From: Pedobacter sp. MC2016-14
GTDB taxonomy: Bacteria > Bacteroidota > Bacteroidia > Sphingobacteriales > Sphingobacteriaceae
Assembly: GCF_020991475.1 (NCBI RefSeq)
Contig: NZ_JAJMPA010000003.1
Span: 62,001-126,000, forward strand
DNA length: 64,000 nt
Direction: 5' to 3'
A program made the position numbers and the translations under genes. Below, piece by piece: positions 51,601-60,663 of the stretch; position 1 is the stretch's first letter; the number at the start of each line of letters is the position of its first letter. Below the pieces are notes generated by a model. It was not told where the DNA came from and did no database searches. It saw nothing but the letters and a program-made list of their open reading frames with translations.

Positions 51601-54600
51601 ATGGAAGAAAATCAGAAACCAGTCATTTTGTTTAAAGTCGTAAAAGATCTGAATGTAGGTATATCTAAAGCAGTTGAACATCTCAAAGCCAAAGGCTACA
51701 TTATAGAAAATAAGCCCACGGCAAAACTCTCTCCGTTAATGCATGAAGAGCTGATTAAGGCTTTTGGGATGATGGCGAAAGACAAACCTTGGTGTAGTTC
51801 TCGACAAAAACACTTCACTGAAAAGATCGAAAAGATTCCTAGGCAACCTATTTACATAGGAAAAGTGACTAAGTTTTTAGATGAAAATGGATATGGGTTT
51901 GTTCGGGAAGTGATGAATTCAACAAATGAATTTAGTAGCATCGGAGAGGTTTTCTTTCATGTGAAAAATGCTGTTTCTGAGGTGTTTGAAGGATCGGTTT
52001 ACGCATATAATATTATACGGTCTAGAAGGCATACAGGAAAAATTGAGGCTATAGAATTAATCGCCCTTGAAGATATAGATCAAATTGAGGCGCTTTTCGA
52101 ACTCAACCTTCGTTATCCAAGGCATTTATCCTTGGAGAAGGTTCAGAAAGTAGCAGAGAGGCTGGGTTCTGATATTTTACTAACTAATTTAAGGGTCATC
52201 TGCCAAAAGTATGTTATTTCTTGTGATGAGATGAGTCGTTACCAAAATATGAAATGCTTTTATGAATTACTTGATTTATGCGTAAGCGAAAACCTCAGTC
52301 TAAAGCATGAACTATCTAATCTAATTATGCAGAGTGGATTGAAAGATTTGGATGTGGCTCTAATTTTTGGAAACAAGTATCTTGATATAGACGAGATAGA
52401 AGATTATTATACTAGGTTACGAGCAATTTACTTAAATTTTGATGCTAATGAGCAGTTATCTCACCTATCTTATTTAACTCTGTCATCTAGAACTTATGTC
52501 TACAATATTTCTCAAATATCTACTGAGTCTCAGCTACAACTATTAATTTCTATCCTTGATGTTTCAGGAGAGGACAAACAAGCAAACTATCTTAGCATAA
52601 AATCTAATTTATTTGTCGATAGAAGATGTACGCTCTTGTTGTGGATTTACGGATTTGAGCCAGTGAGGCCTGAATTAAAGGATCTGATCTTATCTTTGGA
52701 TAAAAGTTTAATTATTAGAATGTTGGCAAAATTTAACTTCGTAGATTTTGTGGATGAGTTTCCATATAATGAAATACGAAGCACAGCGGAATATGAATTT
52801 TTTTCTGTATTCATGGAACAGGCTCCTGATAAAAAAGGGTTGATCTCCGCATATATTACCCGCGGTCTAATTTTTTCTGGAACTTGCTACTTGAAGGCAG
52901 TTAGTTATGGATATTTTAAAGGTATATCATTGAACATCGATTTGCTTATGGATTCAGTCGGCATGGGTGATATTACTGGTTATAAAGAACTCATAAAGAA
53001 TATTGGGTGGAGAGATAGTTTGAAGATCTTTGTATATTCAGTTCAGAAAGAACAATACAAATCAATTGAATTTATCATTAAGAATACGTTGGACTTTTCT
53101 AAGAGCGATACTCTGGAACTTGGTGAGCTAATTGAGCTTGAAAGGAGCACCCATATGCTGCTATGGATAGATGGACTTATTGATTTGGTAGATTTGTCTA
53201 GCGTAGCTTACTATTTTCTTACCCTCAAAGACGACGAGAAAAGTGAACATATATATGCATTAGTAAAAGATAAAAAGCCATTTATATCCAAAGCTTTTGA
53301 TATTTTTAAACAGCAAAATAAGGCCAATACTGTGCAGGCCGCAATAAGATTATTGGCGAAGCTAAAGACCTTTGATTTTAGGAATTATAATCGTTATGTT
53401 GCAAAAATTATAGTTGCCAGCAATGATAATACTAAGCTAGGACTGTGGTTAGAAGACATTCACAATGAATTTGACTTTGATCGCTATAAGCCACTATTTA
53501 TAACTTTAGGCCGGCAAGAACAGATCAATTTTCTAAAGAAGAGTATATGGCTTTTAAGACAAGGCACGATTAAACTGACTTTAATTGAATTGCTTAGTCT
53601 GAGAAATCTTACTGTCAATCCTGAGATTGCAAACTATTTAAAATCCCCAGGACAGATAAATATCTCTGTGTTTATCGTGCTCCAATTACTACAGGATCTC
53701 CATATTGGAGCACTTACTAAACAAGAAAAGATTTACCAACTCATAGCTGAGAACATCACGGACATCAGAGAAATGCTTTTCATTGGTGGTTTTTTTGATA
53801 AATGCCAGGGTAGGTTAGAAATGGATTTTAAGTTCGAAGTAAAAGCAGATGAACTGTACCCTATAATGGAAAAAAGGAGTGGAATCCCTGCTCATTTAGA
53901 ATATTGTGAGGGGAGAAAAGCAAAATTAAAGAACACAGATACTTTTTCGATCTGTGAGAATACTGGAAAAGAATTCTGGTGGTGCCGTAATCGTAAATGT
54001 TATGCCAATTGCATAAATTCGCATGATGAGTGGCAGGAATTAACAATATTAGATTTCTGTCGTGCATTTGCCATCCCACTACAACAGGATGATTATGAGA
54101 TTCTACTAGGTTATATCAATAAGATTAATCGTTATTTGAAGCATATGAACTGTAGAACTTGTAATTGTATTTTGAGACCTGCAAGTAGAAACGAACCTTC
54201 TCATAATAGCAATTATGGTTTTTATAGGGTTAGTAACTTTGCTTGTATGAATTCAGAATGTCAGAAATACAATCAAATTATTTATCTTTCTCATTGCGCA
54301 AACGGTTCTTGTACCGGAATTATTGACCAGCGCGATTCTGTTAAATGTATCCCGGTGGAAGCACCGCATGCTAATTGTGGTTGGTATGTTTGCAATGATT
54401 GTTTGGCATGTTGTAATACGCAAAATATTAATAAGAGAAAGTATATTTTAAATAAAAACGCACAAGTGTATCATGGTCATCACCAAGGACATCTCGATCT
54501 GGGTATAATCTGTTGCCCCAAGTGCGGGCATGAGTTAAATCGTAATGGAGAGAATGTAGAGAAGTATAAAGAGGTGTTATCATGGCTGATTGCTAACTGT

Positions 54601-54930
54601 AATTCTTCCAAATCTGTTGTTAAATATGGTAAAAGGCAATTAGATAATAGGTACTGGTTTCTTTTGATGGCTGAAGGTAACAGTATCGCAGATAAATGTC
54701 TGTTTAAGGAGAAATTAATACGTTTAGCATCGTATGGATTCAAGATTCCAGATCTTTTACTAGATAAGTCTTCCTACATGGTTTCCGAGCCTTTCATGAA
54801 TAACGAAAAATCATTAGTTTTTGAATGTGGAAGCTGTGATTATTCGTTAGACCTTGGCGATGACTATGAAAAGCGTGCTATTATGAGAAATTATCATAAA
54901 AAGCTACAAATTACTAGGCAGTACGTTTAG
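51601..54930 (+). CDS. Large IF2_N / cold-shock / zinc-ribbon protein
   Basis: A 1109-aa single-ORF protein. Residues ~8-45 resemble the N-terminal IF2_N module (FKVVKDLNVGISKAVEHL, then IENKPTAKLSP). About 83-155 is a cold-shock-like domain (IYIGKVTKFLDENGYGFVRE; EVFFHVKNAV). About 600 residues of helical repeats follow. The last ~340 residues carry many zinc-ribbon pairs: CENTGKEFWWCRNRKCYANC near 781, CRTCNC near 853, CNDCLACC near 930, CCPKCGHE near 970, CGSC near 1076. The combination suggests nucleic-acid or ribosome binding. It is alone on its strand between two cassettes. No known protein of this architecture comes to mind. Confidence 0.7.
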   Translation: MEENQKPVILFKVVKDLNVGISKAVEHLKAKGYIIENKPTAKLSPLMHEELIKAFGMMAKDKPWCSSRQKHFTEKIEKIPRQPIYIGKVTKFLDENGYGFVREVMNSTNEFSSIGEVFFHVKNAVSEVFEGSVYAYNIIRSRRHTGKIEAIELIALEDIDQIEALFELNLRYPRHLSLEKVQKVAERLGSDILLTNLRVICQKYVISCDEMSRYQNMKCFYELLDLCVSENLSLKHELSNLIMQSGLKDLDVALIFGNKYLDIDEIEDYYTRLRAIYLNFDANEQLSHLSYLTLSSRTYVYNISQISTESQLQLLISILDVSGEDKQANYLSIKSNLFVDRRCTLLLWIYGFEPVRPELKDLILSLDKSLIIRMLAKFNFVDFVDEFPYNEIRSTAEYEFFSVFMEQAPDKKGLISAYITRGLIFSGTCYLKAVSYGYFKGISLNIDLLMDSVGMGDITGYKELIKNIGWRDSLKIFVYSVQKEQYKSIEFIIKNTLDFSKSDTLELGELIELERSTHMLLWIDGLIDLVDLSSVAYYFLTLKDDEKSEHIYALVKDKKPFISKAFDIFKQQNKANTVQAAIRLLAKLKTFDFRNYNRYVAKIIVASNDNTKLGLWLEDIHNEFDFDRYKPLFITLGRQEQINFLKKSIWLLRQGTIKLTLIELLSLRNLTVNPEIANYLKSPGQINISVFIVLQLLQDLHIGALTKQEKIYQLIAENITDIREMLFIGGFFDKCQGRLEMDFKFEVKADELYPIMEKRSGIPAHLEYCEGRKAKLKNTDTFSICENTGKEFWWCRNRKCYANCINSHDEWQELTILDFCRAFAIPLQQDDYEILLGYINKINRYLKHMNCRTCNCILRPASRNEPSHNSNYGFYRVSNFACMNSECQKYNQIIYLSHCANGSCTGIIDQRDSVKCIPVEAPHANCGWYVCNDCLACCNTQNINKRKYILNKNAQVYHGHHQGHLDLGIICCPKCGHELNRNGENVEKYKEVLSWLIANCNSSKSVVKYGKRQLDNRYWFLLMAEGNSIADKCLFKEKLIRLASYGFKIPDLLLDKSSYMVSEPFMNNEKSLVFECGSCDYSLDLGDDYEKRAIMRNYHKKLQITRQYV

Positions 54931-55268
54931 TAGTAACGACACTCTTTATTTAACCGAGATAGATTTAGAATCCCAATTGCCGCATAACAAAAAAAACATC
55001 GTAACAGCTAGAAGTAAGTGGGTATTTACTAATGGAAAACTTAGACAAGTTGCCGGGGAGAGAATCAAGTAAAACTTTGTCGGATATTAACTTTATAACC
55101 CTGGGCTGAAATACTGCTGCTAAACAGCAGAAAGAAGATGAGTGTAAACGTATATTTAAGATTCATTTGATAAAGATAAAAGAAGTATTTTTAAAATCAA
55201 TCAGTAACTTGGCACAATGAAGCAAGTAATTGTGCTATAATTAACCGAATCATTTTTTAAGAACAGAC
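54931..55268 (+). other. Gap between the IF2_N/CSD gene and the TonB-C gene
   Basis: 338 bp. A 25-codon ORF (MENLDKLPGRESS..., from 55033) and a small CTGCTG/CAGCAG hairpin near 55120 are visible. Neither has support as a gene or RNA. Confidence 0.3.
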
Positions 55269-55928
55269 ATGAAAATATTGATCTTGAGTGTTTTATTTTG
55301 CATTTTTTTAAATAGTAACGCTCAATCCAACACTAGTTTAGACAATGCAATTAGGGAATATGCTGTGGTAATGAGTAAAAATTTCACCCATGGTTCTGAG
55401 TTGTTTAAGGCAATTGTAACTAAATCATTAGTGGAACAAGGTTTTAATGAAGAACAATATATCTTGGATGGAATTAAAAAGATTGATAAAGACAAAATAA
55501 CCAGAGAAGCTACATACTATATGTGGTATAAAATATTTAAGTCAGATATCAGGCTAAGTACACAATTATCTTCCATGGGAATGTCACCTTACAATGCAAA
55601 AATAATAAGCAAGCATATTTCCGAATTCAGTACTATGCCGTTATCTCAGGGATTGAGTTCAAATAGCTCTTCAGAGTATAATATAAGTAGATTTTCTAAT
55701 TTGGAACTTCCCGTTAACAACGGGGAAAAAGTAGGAAGAATAGCTGTTCGTTTTTCAGTTGATAAAACTGGTAAAGTCACAAGTGCTACACCGGGAACAA
55801 AAGGTACCACTCTTGGTGATAAAGAATTATATCAAAAATGTAAAGATGCGCTAATGAATGCACGTTTTATACAACAGGATTCTATAATAAATTCTGGTAT
55901 AATTATATTTAAGTTTACTGTTAAATAG
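55269..55928 (+). CDS. Secreted protein with TonB-C-like C terminus
   Basis: A 219-aa protein with signal peptide MKILILSVLFCIFLNSNAQS. A helical middle is followed by a C-terminal TonB-C-like domain (KVGRIAVRFSVDKTGKVTSA, then a helix, then SGIIIFKFTVK). TonB-C-like modules bind beta-strand peptides or cell-wall components. Unlike a real TonB it has no membrane anchor or Pro-rich linker. It is convergent with the helicase gene (11 bp between stops). Function unknown. Confidence 0.65.
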   Translation: MKILILSVLFCIFLNSNAQSNTSLDNAIREYAVVMSKNFTHGSELFKAIVTKSLVEQGFNEEQYILDGIKKIDKDKITREATYYMWYKIFKSDIRLSTQLSSMGMSPYNAKIISKHISEFSTMPLSQGLSSNSSSEYNISRFSNLELPVNNGEKVGRIAVRFSVDKTGKVTSATPGTKGTTLGDKELYQKCKDALMNARFIQQDSIINSGIIIFKFTVK

Positions 55929-55939
55929 CAGATTTATTG

Positions 55940-58303
55940 TTACCCACCCAATTCATAATCTGCTCTTAGCTCTTCAATAAACTTACTCGGTGAGTTCATA
56001 CTGTACAGCAAAAATACCTTATGCTTTGCTCTCGTTAGCGCAACATAGAAAAGCCTGCGTTCCTCAGCATTTTCGTAGCCATCACCACTTTCCAGCACAT
56101 AACTCAGCACAGGATCATCTGCAATTTGGGAGGGAAATCCAAAAGCTCCCGAATCCAATCCCAGCAAGATTGAATAATCGCAGGTTAGTCCCTTGCTGCC
56201 ATGCGCAGTGTAAAAACTGATTTTCAATTGCGGGTAAGATTTCTTCAGTAGCGGCAGACTTGGCAGTATTAAATGTTTATAACGCCCAATTAAAAATACA
56301 CTGGCATTTGGTGTCTGTATAGAGATGTCACGCAGTATGGCATCAATTTGTTGATATCTGTCATGCTCTGCCTCTAATTTTTTAAGTTTTTTGAGTGGTA
56401 CAAATTGAAATGCCGGAACCGATGAATTAAAAGGAGAAGTTAGTTTTTTAGGCAGCTGTGCTGGGTTTTTCTGAATGAAGGAGCTACTTACTTTCAAAAT
56501 CTCTTTGTTGAACCGGTACGTCTGTAAAACAGGATTGTAAGCTGTAAATCCGAAATGCGCACTGAAACTGTTGATGATTGAAATATCACTTCCTGCAAAC
56601 CGAAATATGGATTGCCAATCGTCTCCAACCGCGTATAGCTTGGCTCCTGGATTAGCCGTTTTCAATGCATTTAGCATAGCATACTTACTTTGTGACATGT
56701 CTTGAAACTCATCAACTAATATGTATTTATATTGCTTTTTAAAAGTTCCATTTAGGATATAAGCTGTTGCGTGGTTGATCATGTCATTAAAGTCTATGCT
56801 TGCAGTTGCTTTTAACTTTTCCTGATAACAATTGTAAAGTGGGGTAACCATATCCATGAAGACGGCGAAACGCTGATCTTTGGCCACAGATTTTAATTCA
56901 GCCGGCGACCTGCCAGCAGATTTCAGTAAGGTAAGAAATGTATGAATCAGACCAATAAAACTGGGAATGTCATTTACTTTATTCAATTCTTCATAGATTT
57001 CTGCAGGGTCTCTTTTAACCAGGACAACACCAAAATCTACAAGCTGCTGCTTAAGTAATCGCAACAAAGTATGATCCTTTTTCTGATAGGAATAAGTCCT
57101 GACAAGCTTGGTCTCATATTTTTTATGAATCTGTTCCTTCCATTGAATGCCACTGTGATAGCTGGACTTTGCATCTGTAAAAGGTGGCCGATACGAAAAC
57201 CATTGGGGCACATCGCCATTTTGGTCTATCCCATAATGCTCAATGTAAATGCCGTATTTTGGAAGATAAAAATCGGGTGCGTAATGGCTGTAATCTGGAT
57301 TACGATCTTCAGCAGCTAATGGAAAAAACGATTCATATTCATACTCTACCTGATGCAGGTATAGAAAATTAGCAACCAGCGTTTCTTCATAACTTTTTAG
57401 CTCCCGCCCAGATAAACTTACGTATTTAGTGGACTCCTGGTGTTTTCTGAATTCTTCCGCGGTTTTAAATTCAAAATCATCAGGCGCCTGGCGATTAAAG
57501 AAGGCGAAAAAATTAATTGCCTTGCTTTGAAAATCGTCGTCGTTATGAAACAGTGTTGTAAAGCTTTCAAGCAAAAATTCCTTTACAAGGTGATCCTTGC
57601 CGTCAAAAGCAATTCTTAAGGGATTACGGTTACAGTGGCGAACCACCTTATTTCCAAAACCATTAAAGGTATTTACGGTGATTTGATCTACTCCAGAATC
57701 TTTGCCACAAAATTTGAGTACACGATCATATAGTTCATTAACCGCAGAATTTGTAAAAGAGATGACAAGTAATTCCTCTGGTCTCGCAAGTTTTTTATTC
57801 AGGATGTACGCAATCTTTGCGCTTATTGTAGTTGTTTTTCCAGTACCTGCACCAGCGATAACCAAATTATTATCTTCGTCACAGACGATGGCCTTCATTT
57901 GTTCATCAGACAACGGATATTGCTCCAGGCTTGAAAAAAAACTGCGGTAACGGTTAATTTCCAGTTTGCTAAAATGTTCATTATAGTTTGCTCTGGTATT
58001 TTCTGCATCTCTATGCAGGCTCATGAAATGATCAACGATCTCAAAGTCCTCGCCGGATAAACCATAACGCTTATAATTGGGTGGGATTTGAGTTAGCAGG
58101 GGAGTATGTGTGCTTTTGAGTTGCTGGTAATCGTAGTTTGCGAAATAGGCCTTCTCATCAAAGAATTCTTCAAAGTCGAGTTCAGCCTGACGGATATGGG
58201 GTAATATGGATAATAGATGCTCTTTATTAAGCGCTCGTTGACGATAGCGGTAGTATAAATAACAAGTGCAAAGACTAAGAAGACCTAAGATGTAAATTAT
58301 CAT
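55940..58303 (-). CDS. UvrD/HelD-type SF1 helicase
   Basis: 787 aa from the ATG at 58303, whose A is the last base of the preceding TAA (TAATG); a GTG three codons further upstream is also possible. An N-terminal membrane helix (MIIYILGLLSLCTCYLYY) is unusual for UvrD. Helicase motifs: Q-motif LSDEQ (about 148), Walker A NLVIAGAGTGKTTTISAKIA (about 160), VDEFQDMSQSKYAM motif II (about 545), and motif VI RRLFYVALTRAKHKVFLLYS. An inserted PD-(D/E)XK-like segment (YAPDFYLPKYGIYIEHYG, about 345-365) matches the helicase IV layout. It probably unwinds DNA in repair. A palindrome at 58431-58445 lies upstream. Confidence 0.85.
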   Translation of the reverse strand: MIIYILGLLSLCTCYLYYRYRQRALNKEHLLSILPHIRQAELDFEEFFDEKAYFANYDYQQLKSTHTPLLTQIPPNYKRYGLSGEDFEIVDHFMSLHRDAENTRANYNEHFSKLEINRYRSFFSSLEQYPLSDEQMKAIVCDEDNNLVIAGAGTGKTTTISAKIAYILNKKLARPEELLVISFTNSAVNELYDRVLKFCGKDSGVDQITVNTFNGFGNKVVRHCNRNPLRIAFDGKDHLVKEFLLESFTTLFHNDDDFQSKAINFFAFFNRQAPDDFEFKTAEEFRKHQESTKYVSLSGRELKSYEETLVANFLYLHQVEYEYESFFPLAAEDRNPDYSHYAPDFYLPKYGIYIEHYGIDQNGDVPQWFSYRPPFTDAKSSYHSGIQWKEQIHKKYETKLVRTYSYQKKDHTLLRLLKQQLVDFGVVLVKRDPAEIYEELNKVNDIPSFIGLIHTFLTLLKSAGRSPAELKSVAKDQRFAVFMDMVTPLYNCYQEKLKATASIDFNDMINHATAYILNGTFKKQYKYILVDEFQDMSQSKYAMLNALKTANPGAKLYAVGDDWQSIFRFAGSDISIINSFSAHFGFTAYNPVLQTYRFNKEILKVSSSFIQKNPAQLPKKLTSPFNSSVPAFQFVPLKKLKKLEAEHDRYQQIDAILRDISIQTPNASVFLIGRYKHLILPSLPLLKKSYPQLKISFYTAHGSKGLTCDYSILLGLDSGAFGFPSQIADDPVLSYVLESGDGYENAEERRLFYVALTRAKHKVFLLYSMNSPSKFIEELRADYELGG

Positions 58304-58401
58304 TAAATACACATCTTGGAAAAGACTTCTAAGTTCGATTTTTTGTAAGCAGGATTTTTCCTTTTTTGCAGTAAGAGCGGAATAAACTCGTTTTCGTCCA
58401 T
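58303..58401 (-). CDS. 32-aa upstream ORF coupled to the helicase gene
   Basis: MDENEFIPLLLQKRKNPAYK... ends SKMCI, with stop TAA overlapping the helicase ATG as TAATG. The codons look protein-like. It starts 30 bp from the operator palindrome. It may be a small protein or a translation-coupling leader. A conserved sequence in relatives would be needed to decide. Not long enough for ordinary gene finders. Confidence 0.4.
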   Translation of the reverse strand: MDENEFIPLLLQKRKNPAYKKSNLEVFSKMCI

Positions 58402-58430
58402 CTATATGTTGTTAATGTTTAATAACAAGT

Positions 58431-58445
58431 TAATGCTTAGCATTA
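58431..58445. promoter_or_regulatory. Palindromic operator upstream of the helicase unit
   Basis: TAATGCT-T-AGCATTA, a perfect 7-1-7 palindrome. It is identical, including flanks for 24 bp (58430-58453), to 63977-64000. The half-sites TTAGCAT and TTAGCGT also occur in the umuDC and dinB operators. On the minus strand it lies upstream of the 32-aa ORF and helicase. No clear -7 element was found, so the orientation of control is uncertain. Confidence 0.6.
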
Positions 58446-58548
58446 GCGTTTATTTTAACGACAAATTTAATGAAATTAGGACGGTATTCAGAATTGATTG
58501 GTTTTCTGGTAGTGGAAGGTTAAGATTATTGGAGTAGTTAACTCATAT

Positions 58549-59394
58549 TTAAGCCATCAACGTTCTTTTTTTGATCTTCAAACTTGGGCCTTTTTTTAAG
58601 AAATCCACATACCCTTTGTGATTTTTGATCGCTTTTATCCCTTCATAACCTACACTAGTGCTGCGGATTTTATTCAATAAAAACGTATCGTCCTTTAACA
58701 AGTCTGTTTCATGCAGCGCGCCACTTTTTAATAAAGCTACAATCAGCATTGCCAGTTGCTGATTGGCATAAACGTACAGTGGGGCATTATAGAATTCTTC
58801 ATTCAGCCTTTTATACAGCTGGTTGATCCATTCTGCCTGCGCCAGATCGGTGACTACAATTCTATCTTCCTGTAGCTTAATAAAAGGCAAAAAGTTTTTT
58901 GCCTGCAGTTTACTGATCAATCCCGAGTGTACGGCATCCCGTAATGTATAATCCAAGCGGTCTGCGCAAAGCAGCGGCATGGGCTGCTCTAAAATCGGAA
59001 AATGGCCCTGAAGGATTTGATCAATGTGGTAGCCATGCCAATGCAGAATTGCCGGTACTTCAGACTGGCGAAGGAGGCTTTCAAACAATTGCTCGTGGTA
59101 AGTTTCCTCTGTATTGTTCATCACATAATCGCCCACATGCGAAAAAGCAGTATGGGATACATCATGTAATAAACCTGCAATTTGTTCCAGTTCTGTACCG
59201 CCAAGCATTTTGATGAGCAAGGTTACGCCAATAGAATGCTCCAGGCGGTGGTGACAAATCTCAGGATCAACCAAAAATATAGCGCCACTGTGGTGGATAT
59301 TGCTCAGCCTTTTTAAGGTGCTGCAATTCAACAGATCTTCAAATACGGCAGGAAGTTCATGGCTTCCATAAATGGGGTCATTTACCTTTATCAT
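58549..59394 (-). CDS. HD-domain phosphohydrolase
   Basis: 281 aa from the ATG at 59394 (MIKVNDPIYGSHELPAVFEDLL). The longer frame to 59418 is less likely. HD motifs: CHHRLEHSIGVTLLIKML, then IAGLLHDVSHTAFSHVGDYV (His-Asp pair), then CADRLDYTLRDAVHSG (third Asp). It belongs with dGTPase/YfbR-type HD hydrolases and probably hydrolyses nucleotides; the exact substrate is unknown. Divergent from dinB, sharing the operator region. Its last codons are duplicated at 10914-10956, and the intact 3' end here suggests that it is the integration target. Confidence 0.82.
   Translation of the reverse strand: MIKVNDPIYGSHELPAVFEDLLNCSTLKRLSNIHHSGAIFLVDPEICHHRLEHSIGVTLLIKMLGGTELEQIAGLLHDVSHTAFSHVGDYVMNNTEETYHEQLFESLLRQSEVPAILHWHGYHIDQILQGHFPILEQPMPLLCADRLDYTLRDAVHSGLISKLQAKNFLPFIKLQEDRIVVTDLAQAEWINQLYKRLNEEFYNAPLYVYANQQLAMLIVALLKSGALHETDLLKDDTFLLNKIRSTSVGYEGIKAIKNHKGYVDFLKKGPSLKIKKRTLMA
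58550..58592 (+). repeat. Right copy of the 43-bp direct repeat (HD gene 3' end)
   Basis: Same 43-bp core as 10914-10956 (one mismatch) and same orientation. Here it is the intact 3' end of the HD gene. The HD gene is on the side away from the putative island, as expected for an attachment site in a gene's 3' end. Confidence 0.8.
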
Positions 59395-59422
59395 ACAGCA
59401 AACATACAAAATAAACAATTAG

Positions 59423-59441
59423 ATGCTAATGTTGTTAGTAT
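59423..59441 (+). promoter_or_regulatory. Palindromic operator of the dinB-dnaE2-like operon
   Basis: ATGCTAATGTTGTTAGTAT, matching 15 of 19 bases of the umuDC operator (ACGCTAACATTGTTAGCAT) in the same position, 30 bp upstream of the -7 element (28 bp for umuDC). It lies in the shared intergenic region of HD and dinB, so it may control both genes. Confidence 0.65.
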
Positions 59442-59471
59442 TTAAATTAAAATATACCAAAAATAATAGCA

Positions 59472-59479
59472 TAGCTTTG
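59472..59479 (+). promoter_or_regulatory. -7 element of the dinB promoter
   Basis: TAGCTTTG within ATAGCTTTGTAG, identical to the umuDC promoter. No good -33 TTTG was seen. It is 22 bp before the ATG. Confidence 0.65.
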
Positions 59480-59501
59480 TAGGCAATAAAAACGACAAGC
59501 G

Positions 59502-60659
59502 ATGGGGGAGGAAAAGCAAATTATCCATATGGACCAGGATGCCTTTTTCGTATCCGTAGAGGTGCGGAAAAATAAGGATTTGATTGGTAAGCCCGTAATT
59601 ATTGGGGGCACATCAGATCGTGGGGTGGTGGCTTCATGCAGTTACGAAGCCCGCAAGTTCGGTGTACATTCGGCCATGTCATCCAGGATGGCCAGGCAAT
59701 TGTGCCCCCATGCCATATTTATCCGAGGCAACATGGACGAATACTCTGAAGCCTCGCAGCAAATCACCAGCATCATTAAAGAGCGGGTGCCGCTTTTTGA
59801 AAAGGCCAGCATAGACGAGCACTACATTGACATGACGGGCATGGACAGGTTTCATTCTACGCTCAAATACGCCAAGGAACTACGTAACACCATCATGAAG
59901 GAGCTGCATTTGCCCATTTCTTTTGGCCTTTCGGTAAATAAAACGGTCTCTAAAATGGCCACCAATGAATGCAAACCCGATGGGGAACTGAACATTGAGC
60001 AACCAAAAGTGCGCGATTTTCTAAATCCTTTGTCCATCAAAAAAATCCCCGGCCTGGGTGAAAAAACCTTCATCAAGCTGAGCGATATGGGCATTAAAAA
60101 GATCTATACCTTATCGCAAATCCACCCCGAGCAAATGAACTTTTTGCTGGGTAAATCCGGACTTTCCTTGCTGCAAAAAGCACAGGGCATAGACCATAGC
60201 CCGGTGGTTCCTTATTCGGAACAAAAATCCATAGGTACCCAATGCACTTTCAATGCAGATTCTATCGACATCGAAATGATCAACAACCTGCTGGTGGCCC
60301 AGGTGATGGACATTGCTTTTCAGCTAAGGGAGAAAAAGAAACTGGCCGCCTGTGTAACTGTAACCATCCGTTACGCCAATTTTGAAACGGAAAGCAAGCA
60401 GATGGCCATTCCTTATACCTCGCTGGATAGCGTGCTGATTGCCACGGCAAAAGAGCTGTTCAAGAAAATGTACAACCGCCGGATGTTGCTGCGGCTGGTG
60501 GGTGTAAAGCTCTCTAACATGGTAACGGGCCATGAGCAGATAGACCTGTACAGCGAATCGCAAGAGCAATATAGCCTGGTACAGGCCATGGATAAAATCC
60601 GTAACCGTTTTGGTGCAGATGCGGTAACACGTGCTGCGGTGTTAAACCTAAAGCTTTAA
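59502..60659 (+). CDS. dinB: Y-family DNA polymerase IV (DinB)
   Basis: A 385-aa DinB-type polymerase: IIHMDQDAFFVSVEVRKN with the first metal Asp; SCSYEARKFGVHSAM; the catalytic pair ASIDEHYIDMTG (SIDEH rather than SIDEA); a thumb HhH IKKIPGLGEKTFIKL; and a little-finger domain. It lacks the C-terminal clamp-binding extension of some relatives, though a motif near the end cannot be excluded. It copies past lesions. It overlaps no gene but sits 4 bp before dnaE, so the two are one transcription unit with an SOS-like operator upstream. Confidence 0.93.
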   Translation: MGEEKQIIHMDQDAFFVSVEVRKNKDLIGKPVIIGGTSDRGVVASCSYEARKFGVHSAMSSRMARQLCPHAIFIRGNMDEYSEASQQITSIIKERVPLFEKASIDEHYIDMTGMDRFHSTLKYAKELRNTIMKELHLPISFGLSVNKTVSKMATNECKPDGELNIEQPKVRDFLNPLSIKKIPGLGEKTFIKLSDMGIKKIYTLSQIHPEQMNFLLGKSGLSLLQKAQGIDHSPVVPYSEQKSIGTQCTFNADSIDIEMINNLLVAQVMDIAFQLREKKKLAACVTVTIRYANFETESKQMAIPYTSLDSVLIATAKELFKKMYNRRMLLRLVGVKLSNMVTGHEQIDLYSESQEQYSLVQAMDKIRNRFGADAVTRAAVLNLKL

Positions 60660-60663
60660 AGCC

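Noticed and set aside
10957..58549. Possible integrase or recombination module for the proposed island
   Set aside because: I looked for a tyrosine or serine recombinase and for a tRNA gene and saw none; the island model is therefore based on the repeat alone.
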